Below, piece by piece: positions 9,645 to 17,101 of a stretch of DNA of 64,000 nucleotides. Below the pieces are notes generated by a model, which was not told the origin of the DNA, did not search any database, and saw only the letters and a program-made list of their open reading frames with translations. The DNA is from CBDIHP01 sp965279195 (lineage in GTDB: Bacteria > Planctomycetota > Planctomycetia > Isosphaerales > Isosphaeraceae). The position numbers and the translations under genes are program-made. Each line of letters begins with the position of its first letter. The stretch's first letter is position 1. Location: NCBI GenBank assembly GCA_965279195.1, contig CBDIHP010000048.1, positions 248,001 to 312,000 on the forward strand. The letters are read 5' to 3'.

Positions 9645-9847
9645 CGTCGGCTCGTGGGCAAGGGGAGAGTTGCGCGACCCACCCTTGACGTTAACATCCG
9701 AATCCGAGCGGGGCAATCGGCGACGGGCCTTGACCGCGGCCGGGGCGGACCCGACCCGGCCGGCTCCGGCATGGGGCCTCGAGTGTCAATAAGTCGAGAT
9801 GTAAGATGATATGGGTATTTGGTGAGTCGCGCCGGGGATGCCGAACG

Positions 9848-9958
9848 ATGCGCCTCGCCGCCCTTCGCGTGAAGACCTGGATGATCCTGGTCGCCGCGTT
9901 CTCGGTGGTGCTGGCGATGGCCCGGGCGGGGACGAGGAAGTCGGCGATGGAGGCGTGA
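9848..9958 (+). CDS. Tiny single-pass membrane peptide (36 aa), candidate
   Basis: An ATG-initiated frame encodes a peptide beginning MRLAALRVKTWMILVAAFSV with a single hydrophobic helix (about residues 10-25) and a basic tail. It resembles the positively charged leader plus helix often seen at the start of small planctomycete membrane proteins (R-x-R/K-T-x-M-I-L-V-A). It lies in the 754-bp space between the kinase (9644) and the coiled-coil gene (10399), downstream of an AT-rich stretch with TAAGAT and GATATG near 9800-9815. Shine-Dalgarno support is weak. It could be a real small protein, or the decayed start of a longer one. Confidence 0.35.
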   Translation: MRLAALRVKTWMILVAAFSVVLAMARAGTRKSAMEA

Positions 9959-10182
9959 CGGGTGAGGTCGTTCGGGACCCCGGGCCGATGCCCGGGGCCG
10001 GTTGTAGGGGTTGGGTGCGTTGTGTTTTCGGGATTCGTCGCGGTCGATGGAGCGGGGCGGCGTAGAATGGATGGTCATCTCTCAGGGGCGAGAGATCCCA
10101 GAACTCTTTGTCAATTCGGTGCGTTTTCGTGCGGTTGGGGGGTGTTGATAGTCAAGTCTTTTCAAATCAGAGACATGCGACG

Positions 10183-10205
10183 AGTTGGGTTCGTTCCGGA
10201 AAAAC
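10183..10205 (+). repeat. Dispersed repeat, TTGGGTTCGTTC family, copy 1
   Basis: Core TTGGGTTCGTTC at 10185-10196 in non-coding DNA. The same 12-base core recurs at 10307-10318 and 49376-49387, each followed by a variable GC-rich tail. Read on the opposite strand it would encode NEPNF/ERTQF-like peptides, which I recognise as common artefactual ORF content in planctomycete genomes. Confidence 0.6.
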
Positions 10206-10302
10206 GGGGATGACGGTGTCGGGTCGGGATGGGGAGAGCATCCTGTGCCGTCGGGTCATCGGAATGTCGGGGGTCAAGGTATTACAGGGCCTGGTCTTGC
10301 GG

Positions 10303-10322
10303 CGAATTGGGTTCGTTCCCGA
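10303..10322 (+). repeat. Dispersed repeat, TTGGGTTCGTTC family, copy 2
   Basis: Second copy, core at 10307-10318, 122 bp downstream of copy 1 and in the same orientation. Each copy is preceded by an imperfectly similar GCGACGA/GCGGCGA stretch. The rest of 9959-10398 shows no convincing gene on either strand. Confidence 0.6.
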
Positions 10323-10398
10323 GGTTGGGATTTTCGCGGGATCCGGGCGGGCAGGGGCCGTGGAGGCGGCGCCTGGCGCTCGGGCCGGAGGGGGGATG

Positions 10399-11211
10399 TC
10401 AGTCGATGGTCATGTGGACGACGGCGGCGGTGCGGGTCTGGCCGCTGGGGTCGGTGGCGATGAGTTCGAAGGAGATCGGGGTGGAGAGGGCCGCGCGATC
10501 GGCGATGTACTCGGTCTTGGAGCCGTAGAGCGAGACGGTCTCGGTGGTCTCCTGCTCGGAGGGGACCTCGCGGACGCGGCCGCGGTAGCTCATGGTGCTG
10601 AGGATGGCCCGGTAGCGGACGACGGCCTCGTAGCGGGTGTCGTCGGTGCGGTGGGCGTCCTCCCAGAGGAGCAGGAAGAACTTGCTGTTCACCCGGCGGA
10701 CGTGCAGGGCGGGCGGGGCCGTCGGCGCGGCGGGCTTGGGGGCGTAGACCGGCGCGGGGGTGGCCGACTTCAGCGGCGATTCCTCGTCGTCCAGGCCGAG
10801 GGTGGAGAGGAGGAACTCCGGCACCAGGCGCTTCTCTCGCATGGCGTCGGTGATGGGATTGATCGTGCGGGCGGCGAGGGTGACGACCAGCTCGGCGGTG
10901 TCCTGGGCGCGTTCGAGGGCGTGGGTGGCCTCGCGGATCCGGGACATGACGCGTTCGCGTTCGAGTTCGTGGCGGGCTTCGAGCTCTTCGAGGTCGGCCT
11001 CATACGCTTCAACGGCCTTGCGGCGCTCGTCGCGGGCGGCGAGGGCCTGGCGGATCTTCTTGCCGTGGTCGTCGATCTGGCGGAGGTCCTCGACCTGGAC
11101 GCCGATGTGGGTCCGGTGGGTGTTCAGGACGTGCAGCAGGCCGGGGAGCCAGCGGGAGAACTTCTGCTCGCGGTCGAGGCCTTCAAACGTTTCGCTCTGG
11201 ACGGTCGCCAT
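10399..11211 (-). CDS. Coiled-coil protein of unknown function
   Basis: Protein of 270 residues starting at ATG 11211 (MATVQSETFEGLDREQKFSR). The frame is open to 11343, but that extension is Pro/Arg-rich and unsupported. Residues about 45-130 are strongly alpha-helical and charged (KKIRQALAARDERRKAVEAY; LEELEARHELERERVMSRIR), consistent with a coiled coil. A Pro/Ala-rich linker follows near residues 165-190, then a C-terminal beta-rich domain (VRRVNSKFFLLLWEDA; SFELIATDPSGQTRTAAVVH) that looks fibronectin/Ig-like in strand pattern. No signal peptide or membrane helix is visible, so it is probably cytoplasmic. I recognise no family. It sits between a kinase gene and a giant adhesin gene on the same strand, with wide gaps on both sides. 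Confidence 0.75.
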   Translation of the reverse strand: MATVQSETFEGLDREQKFSRWLPGLLHVLNTHRTHIGVQVEDLRQIDDHGKKIRQALAARDERRKAVEAYEADLEELEARHELERERVMSRIREATHALERAQDTAELVVTLAARTINPITDAMREKRLVPEFLLSTLGLDDEESPLKSATPAPVYAPKPAAPTAPPALHVRRVNSKFFLLLWEDAHRTDDTRYEAVVRYRAILSTMSYRGRVREVPSEQETTETVSLYGSKTEYIADRAALSTPISFELIATDPSGQTRTAAVVHMTID

Positions 11212-11741
11212 TGGATTCAACCCTCTCCCCCACTGTAGGGCAACGCGGAGTTCGATCGACCTCGGCAACGGACCGGTGCAGGGGGCTGGCCATCCGGGGG
11301 CGACCGAGACTCGTACAGGATCGGTGACAGGAATGTCCTTCACTTCCCACCCATATACTCGTCAATTGGCCGCTCGAACGAACGGTCTGTTGCCGGGGAT
11401 CCACGAGGGGCACCCCCCGTGGCGCGGCGCACTTGCGCTCCGCCGGGTTAACAGGGCCGGCCCCGGGGGCATCCGGCCGCGGCCAAGAAAGTCTGGCCGG
11501 GCCGACGCCCGGGTGGCGTAGTTCGGCCAGATCCAGGTGTTTGCATGTCATTCATGTTTTTCGAACAAGCCCCGATGCTGGGCGTCGGATGCGTGCGGTT
11601 TCGAGCGGGATCGTTCCGGGCGGCGAGGTGTGCCGATGGCGCAAGATGGCCGGTGGCGGCGGCCGGCCAGCCCGCCGCACCCCTTTCCAGTCCCGCTCTG
11701 CCGGCCGGGGACACCTGGCGCCCGGATGTGGCCCGGGGGCA
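11212..11741. other. Intergenic stretch, no gene seen
   Basis: 530 bp between the coiled-coil gene and the end of the adhesin gene. Short frames here have poor codon character. On the minus strand a TATATG-like -10 hexamer (CATATA at 11352-11357 on the plus strand) lies about 140 bp ahead of the gene starting at 11211 and could be its promoter. I see no strong terminator for the adhesin gene. Confidence 0.4.
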
Positions 11742-14700
11742 TCACACCCGGGCCATCGCTGTCCCCCGGCCGTGACGCCCGGACGATTTGACCCGGGCCC
11801 GCTTGATCGTCGGGGCCCCGATCGTGAGGCTCACCGTCGTCGGGGCCGAGGGATTCTTGCCGTCGGAGACCCTGTACGTGAAGGTGAACGTCCCCCGCGC
11901 ACTGGCCTTTGGCGCGAACGTGAAGGTCCCATCCTTGCGGAACACCAGCCGGCCCGCGGCCGAGGGCGGCGGGGTGACGAGCGCGGCGACCAGCGGCGCG
12001 CCCTCGGCGTCGCGGTCGTTCGCCAGCACGCCCCGCCCGGCGACGTTCAATGTCCTGTTCGGCCCGACGACAAACGCGTCGGGCGCCGCCACCGGCGCAT
12101 CGTCCACCGGCCGGACCGTGAGCGTGACGGTCGCCAGGTTCGAGGCCAGCGAGCCGTCCGACACCCGATACGTGAAACGATCGGGACCCGAGTAATCCTT
12201 CACGGGGACATAGATGAACGAGCCCGACGGATCCACGACCACTTTGCCGTGCAACGGTTGATCGATCAGCACCGGCCGGAGCGACTTGCTGTCGACGTCC
12301 GCATCATTCCGGAGCAGCCCCGGCGCCGTGATGACGAGCCGGGTGTCCTCGTTGAGCGAGAACGCCTCGCCGACGGCCACGGGCGCGTCATTCACCGGGC
12401 GGACCTGGATGGTCACGGTGGCGGGGCCTTGGAGGATGGCCCCTCCCAGCGAGACCGGCAGCCGGATCTGATAGGAGAATGTGTCCGACCCCGAGTAATC
12501 GCGTGCCGACTTGTAGACAAATCGACCATCCTGCCCGAGCGTCAGCGAACCGTGCTTCGGGCCGTCGACGATCTCGACGCTCCGCACCCCGTCGGTCACC
12601 CAGAGCGTGTCGTTGTCGAGCACGCTCGCGGCGGGCGCGAGCGTGTGGTCTTCGTCGATGGAGAACGTGTCGGGTCGGGGGAAGAGCGGTTCGAGATTCG
12701 AGGTGACCATCATGTACGCGGTGCCGATCGCGCTGCTCGCGAGCGAGTCGTCCGCCTGGAACTGGAAGGTGTCGACTCCGTAGTAGTTGCGGATGGCCTC
12801 ATAGACGAATCGCCCGTCGGGCTGGATGGTGACCTTGCCGTGCGAGGGGGGCGTGACGAGTCGGAAGGCCGGCCCGGCCGGACCGTCCTCGTCTCTGACG
12901 TAGCTGCGCAGGCTGTCTTCGTAGCGGATCGCGTGCAACAGCACGAAGGTCGGATTCTCGACGACCGGGGGGCGATTCACGTGCGCGACGTGGATCGTGA
13001 CGGTCGCGGGCTCGCTGAACTCCTGATGGGCACTGTTATCGATCGTGTAGGTGAAGCTGTCGGTCCCGAAGAAACCGGGCCTGGCCGTGTAGGTGATCCC
13101 CTCGGCGGTCCAGTTCAGATCGCCCGACTTCGGCCCGTTCTCGACATGGATCAGATTGAACCCGTCGATGTACAGGACGTCGTTGCCCATCATCGGCAGC
13201 AGGACCGGCCTCTGATCCAGCGTGCCATAGGCATCATCGTTGGCGACCTGGGAGGTCCGATCGAAGACCAGACCGACGGAGTAATCCATGAACGGGTCGG
13301 CATTGTTGCCGGTATTGAAGCCCCGGCCGTCGAGGGCGATCCTCGCGCGGCCGTGGCCCTCGCCGAGGTCCAGCCGGAGCGATAGATAACGCGAGGCCCG
13401 GGCAAGGGCCGCGACGGTGTCGCGGTCGAGCGTGATGGTCCGCGAGCCGAGCGAATCGGGCGTGAACCGCCCAAGCACCGTGCCGGGGGACAGGGCGTCG
13501 TCGAGCCCGAGCCGGCCGTCGCCGGGCCTGCCGGTGATCGTCACCTCGCCGGTGTCGGCGTCGAACTGGGGGATCCAGAACTTGAACCGGGCGTCGGGCG
13601 TCTCGGAGAGCAGGACGCCACTGACGTCGAACTCCAGGAGCGCCGCCGTGTGGCCCGAGGCGTCCCGCGCGATCCGAAGCTCGCCCGAGCCGGCCCGGAC
13701 CGAGTCGTAAACGCCGTCGAGGTCGGAGTCGACGGCCTCTCCTCTCGCGACCGGGGCCAGGGTCCTGGGCATGACCTCGGGGTCATCATCGATGATCGTG
13801 AACGTCGCCCTCCAGGCGTCCGGGTTCGACTGGTAGAGGGCCAGGTCGGACGGGTCGGGTATCAGCTGGATGGTGAGCGTCTCGTCCGCCTCGTGCACGC
13901 GATCGCCGAAGATGTCGATGTAAATCACCACACCGATGTCGGGACGCTGGAGCACCGAGCCATCCCGGACGCCGATGAAGTCGGAATCCGCCCGGGCCGA
14001 GCCGCTCACCAGCGCGTAGCGGACCGGGGCCAATCTCGACAACCACGGGCTGGGGAGGATTCGCAGGGAAACACGCTTGATGCTGTCATCTCCCTCGATG
14101 GCCGAGGTTGTGTCGAGCACCAGCGGGGTGACCGGGGGCGGATCATCGTCGCGAAACCGAAGGTCCGCCGTCCCCTGGAGGATCGCGGAATCCGCCCGGG
14201 TGATCGTCAGCCGGTAGACCTTATCGGAGCCGTTGTAGGCCCGATCGCCCGAGGTGCGGAAGGCGACGGCCTGTTCCGCCTCGCCGGGCTGGAAGGTGAC
14301 CCGGCCGACGGTCGCCGGGACGCTCGGGTCGATCCGGCCCGCGCCGTCGTAGGCCTCAATCTTGTAGTCAGCCGTGAGCACCCTGCCCGAAGGGCGTTCG
14401 AGCGTGATCCTGGCGTTGGCCGCGACCGACTCGCCGTCGCCTTCGGGCACGACGTCCCCCGAGACCGAGACCGCCGGGGGCGGGCCGGGGACGTCATGGA
14501 TCGTGGCCAGGGCGGTGCCGTTGTTCAGATAGGAGAACGCAATCCCGCTCATTCCGGCCGCGATCAGGGAAAAGGTCTCGTCGGGTTCGACGAGGTCATC
14601 GGCCACGGCGCGGATCCGGAGCGTCTTCGATGTTTCGCCGGGTGCGAAGGAGACGTGGGAGCCGGGCGGCGGCGACGAATAATCGGAGGCACCCGCCGTG

Positions 14701-16103
14701 CCATCGACGGTGGTGATGTTGAACTCGACCCACACGTCAAAGGGCCGCGAGATTGTGAAGACGAACGAGGCGTCACCGCCCTCATCGACCGTCGGGTTCG
14801 AGATGGCCAATGTCGGCAGTTGCGTCGTGTCCGGCGGGATGTCGTCGTCGATGACGATGCCGGTCGCCTCGCCCCGGCCGATCTGCCCGCGGAATGGGTT
14901 GGAGAGGCGGATGCGGATTGGTTGATCTCCGTCGACCCACGTGTCGCCCCAGACATTCACCAGGATCTTGGTCGATGATTGTCCCGGGGCGAAGACCAGG
15001 CCGAGCGGGCCGTCATCGTAGGTTCTGGGGGGGAACGTCGATGTGCGGTTCGATGTCCGGGTCGATGTGTAATCCACGGCGGCCCACCGGCTCAGGTCGC
15101 CGGTCCGCGTGACCTGGAATTCCATCATCTTCGAGCCGGAATCGCCCTCGATGACGCTGGGGACGTCGGCGACGGAGAATGTGGAGTCGGTGGCCGTGGG
15201 ATGGTCCCAGGCGCCGGCCATGGCGAGATACGGTGTCTTGAGGCCGGAGTCGAACCATCCGACCAGATCGGAGAGATCCCCCCAGACGAGGGCGATCGCG
15301 CCTGAGTCGAAGCTCGCCCACAACTCGCCGCTGGGGTCGAGTTCCAGGTCGGTCGGCGAGTTCGCGTTGAACCCGCGGTTCAGGAGCGAGATGCGGGCGA
15401 TCAGCTCCCCGGTCGGGCTGAACTTCGAGATGGCATCGAGGCTGTATTGCCGATTGCCCGAGAATGTATAGATATTTCCGGATTGATCCACGGTGACCTG
15501 TGACGAGATCGCGAAGTCGCTATTCTGGACCCTCGCGAGGCTCTCCAAGGTCACCGGGTCGTATTTCTCGACGCCGTACCAGTTCTTCGCGTAGATGAAG
15601 CCATCCAGGCCGGCCGTGATGTCGGTCGCCTCATTGCTGTAGGCGAATGGGGTCAACTCGCCGGTCCGGGTATCAAGCCGGATGATCCCGGGTAGGTCGT
15701 TATAGGGGCCGACCAACCTCGTGAGGAAGGCGTAATGGCCCGATACGGCGATCGCGGGATTGACGCCGTAGGGCCTGTACCGGTTCTCGGGCGGCAAGGG
15801 CTGCGCGCTATAGCTATAGAAAGAGCGATTCCCCGGGAGTTGGGCGGCGAAAGAGTCCCGGAGGAGGATCCCATCCGCGTCGACCGCCAGGTCGCTATTG
15901 AAAAACGTCGACGTCTCACCCAGCCTGGTGCCGTCGGGGCCGAACTCGCGGATCACCCTCGGTTCCGAAAAGTTGGGCCCGTCCCAGTGGGGTATCGATC
16001 CCGAAATGAGGAGGTTCCCCGCGAGGGCCAGGCGGGGTTCGAGGCGATCGAAGGCGAGGCTCGGGCGCGGGTTGCGACGGGGGCGCGGGGCGTGGCGGCG
16101 CAT
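11742..16103 (-). CDS. Giant secreted adhesin with Calx-beta and tandem cadherin-like (Ig) domains, LEPR-type N-terminus
   Basis: About 1453 residues from ATG 16103. The start is strongly basic and leads into FDRLEPRLALAG, the LEPR-XLL-like motif that opens many large planctomycete surface proteins. A beta-propeller-like region follows (GSIPHWDGPNFSEPRVIREF, FSPTGELIARISLLN, ELDPSGELWASFD). Next come about four Calx-beta repeats (DVPSVIEGDSGSKMMEFQVT; PTVDEGGDASFVFTISR; DVVPEGDGESVAANARITL), then at least five tandem cadherin-like/Big_9 repeats with the recurrent pattern DGRFVY-DY-G-D-F-Y (SLTLGQDGRFVYKSARDYSG; KVVVDPSGSFIYVPVKDYSG). These folds bind calcium and mediate adhesion in known proteins; here that is inferred. 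The basic C-terminus (GAPTIKRARVKSSGRHGRG) may be a sorting tail. Longer starts at 16181, 16199 and 16487 are possible. It is divergent from the ECF sigma gene. Confidence 0.88.
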   Translation of the reverse strand: MRRHAPRPRRNPRPSLAFDRLEPRLALAGNLLISGSIPHWDGPNFSEPRVIREFGPDGTRLGETSTFFNSDLAVDADGILLRDSFAAQLPGNRSFYSYSAQPLPPENRYRPYGVNPAIAVSGHYAFLTRLVGPYNDLPGIIRLDTRTGELTPFAYSNEATDITAGLDGFIYAKNWYGVEKYDPVTLESLARVQNSDFAISSQVTVDQSGNIYTFSGNRQYSLDAISKFSPTGELIARISLLNRGFNANSPTDLELDPSGELWASFDSGAIALVWGDLSDLVGWFDSGLKTPYLAMAGAWDHPTATDSTFSVADVPSVIEGDSGSKMMEFQVTRTGDLSRWAAVDYTSTRTSNRTSTFPPRTYDDGPLGLVFAPGQSSTKILVNVWGDTWVDGDQPIRIRLSNPFRGQIGRGEATGIVIDDDIPPDTTQLPTLAISNPTVDEGGDASFVFTISRPFDVWVEFNITTVDGTAGASDYSSPPPGSHVSFAPGETSKTLRIRAVADDLVEPDETFSLIAAGMSGIAFSYLNNGTALATIHDVPGPPPAVSVSGDVVPEGDGESVAANARITLERPSGRVLTADYKIEAYDGAGRIDPSVPATVGRVTFQPGEAEQAVAFRTSGDRAYNGSDKVYRLTITRADSAILQGTADLRFRDDDPPPVTPLVLDTTSAIEGDDSIKRVSLRILPSPWLSRLAPVRYALVSGSARADSDFIGVRDGSVLQRPDIGVVIYIDIFGDRVHEADETLTIQLIPDPSDLALYQSNPDAWRATFTIIDDDPEVMPRTLAPVARGEAVDSDLDGVYDSVRAGSGELRIARDASGHTAALLEFDVSGVLLSETPDARFKFWIPQFDADTGEVTITGRPGDGRLGLDDALSPGTVLGRFTPDSLGSRTITLDRDTVAALARASRYLSLRLDLGEGHGRARIALDGRGFNTGNNADPFMDYSVGLVFDRTSQVANDDAYGTLDQRPVLLPMMGNDVLYIDGFNLIHVENGPKSGDLNWTAEGITYTARPGFFGTDSFTYTIDNSAHQEFSEPATVTIHVAHVNRPPVVENPTFVLLHAIRYEDSLRSYVRDEDGPAGPAFRLVTPPSHGKVTIQPDGRFVYEAIRNYYGVDTFQFQADDSLASSAIGTAYMMVTSNLEPLFPRPDTFSIDEDHTLAPAASVLDNDTLWVTDGVRSVEIVDGPKHGSLTLGQDGRFVYKSARDYSGSDTFSYQIRLPVSLGGAILQGPATVTIQVRPVNDAPVAVGEAFSLNEDTRLVITAPGLLRNDADVDSKSLRPVLIDQPLHGKVVVDPSGSFIYVPVKDYSGPDRFTYRVSDGSLASNLATVTLTVRPVDDAPVAAPDAFVVGPNRTLNVAGRGVLANDRDAEGAPLVAALVTPPPSAAGRLVFRKDGTFTFAPKASARGTFTFTYRVSDGKNPSAPTTVSLTIGAPTIKRARVKSSGRHGRGTAMARV

Positions 16104-16452
16104 GGGGGGCTCGGTCGGGGTGCGTGTTCGTGGTGGCTCGTCGTGTCGCCGGCGGGGCAGCCCGCCCCGGGACCTCCGCATCGGGACGCAGTGATCCATA
16201 ACGCCCGTCGGAATCCGGCCCGGATTGGCGACAGGCCGGGGGCGCGCCTTCGCGCGAGGCGAGGCCCACATGCCACTGCTTCCGCGCGAGGATCGGCCGG
16301 GGCCGGAATCGGGTGGCGGGGGCCTCGACGGCCGGATAGACTGATTAAGCACATGTCGAGTCGGGCGGAGGCGTCCGCTTACTCTACGACGACGTTTGAC
16401 GCGGGCCGCCGTTTTTTCGGGTCGGCCCCTTTCGGGCCCCGGCCCGGATCGG
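16104..16452. other. Divergent intergenic region between adhesin and ECF sigma factor
   Basis: 349 bp that must hold the promoters of both the adhesin (minus) and the ECF sigma operon (plus). A relatively AT-rich patch occurs at about 16336-16356 (GATTAAGCACATG), but I see no clear -35/-10 pair. ECF factors often drive their own divergent regulons, so it is the natural place for an autoregulated ECF promoter; that is inference. Confidence 0.35.
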
Positions 16453-17094
16453 ATGCCACGCATGCTGATGCGCGACGGCGAGGCCACCGACCCTTCCCTG
16501 ATCCGCAGGATCGGCGACTGGGGCGACCGCGACTCCTGGGACGAGTTCGCCGCCAGGTATGACCGGATGATCCGCGGGTTCTGCCGCGGCTACGGGCTGG
16601 GCGCCGACGAGTTCGAAGACCTCTGCCAGTGCGTCTGGATCGACCTTGCGAAACGGATGCGGCGCTATCAATATGATCCGGGCCGGCGGTTCCGCGGCTG
16701 GCTGCGGGTGTTCTGCCGCTCACGCTCGCTCGACTACCTGAAGTTCCGCCGGGCCGCGCGCCGGGGCGGGCCGGTCGAAGCGTTGCAGGTCGACCCGCCG
16801 GACCCACTCACCCTCGACGACGCCGACGACGATGCGGATGTCCTGGACCTGTTGCGGCGTGCCGAACTGGTCCAGGAGGCCGTGCGCTCCCGCGTCGACG
16901 GGCGGTCGTGGCGGGCCTTCTGGCTGGTGGCCGTCGAGGGCGTCTCGTTCCGCGACGCCGCCGAGGAGCTGGGCATGTCCTACGCCGCCGCGTTCGCCGC
17001 GCACAAGCGGGTCCGCCTGGCCCTCCGCGCGGAGGGGGGCTCGACCGGTTCGGCCCCCGACGGCCACCCACCGGAAACCATCCGCGGAGATTGA
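16453..17094 (+). CDS. ECF-type RNA polymerase sigma factor
   Basis: Protein of 213 residues from ATG 16453 (ATGs at 16462 and 16468 are alternatives). Sigma region 2 is seen at about residues 25-90 (WDEFAARYDRMIRGFCRGYG, FEDLCQCVWIDLAKRMRRY, FRGWLRVFCRSRSLDYLKFR), and region 4 at about 145-195 with the helix-turn-helix GVSFRDAAEELGMSYAAAFA. The linker is Asp-rich (LDDADDDADVLDLL). It ends 7 bp before a membrane kinase with an HxxxCxxC zinc-finger motif, so the pair probably forms one regulatory unit in which the kinase protein sequesters or modifies the sigma factor. The divergent adhesin gene is a plausible target. Family assignment is firm; target and signal are inferred. Confidence 0.92.
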   Translation: MPRMLMRDGEATDPSLIRRIGDWGDRDSWDEFAARYDRMIRGFCRGYGLGADEFEDLCQCVWIDLAKRMRRYQYDPGRRFRGWLRVFCRSRSLDYLKFRRAARRGGPVEALQVDPPDPLTLDDADDDADVLDLLRRAELVQEAVRSRVDGRSWRAFWLVAVEGVSFRDAAEELGMSYAAAFAAHKRVRLALRAEGGSTGSAPDGHPPETIRGD

Positions 17095-17101
17095 TCCTGC
17101 C

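Noticed and set aside
6690..9809. Plus-strand frame of about 1039 codons opposite the kinase-SUMF1 gene
   Set aside because: Antisense shadow. The minus-strand gene has clear kinase and SUMF1 motifs; this frame has none.
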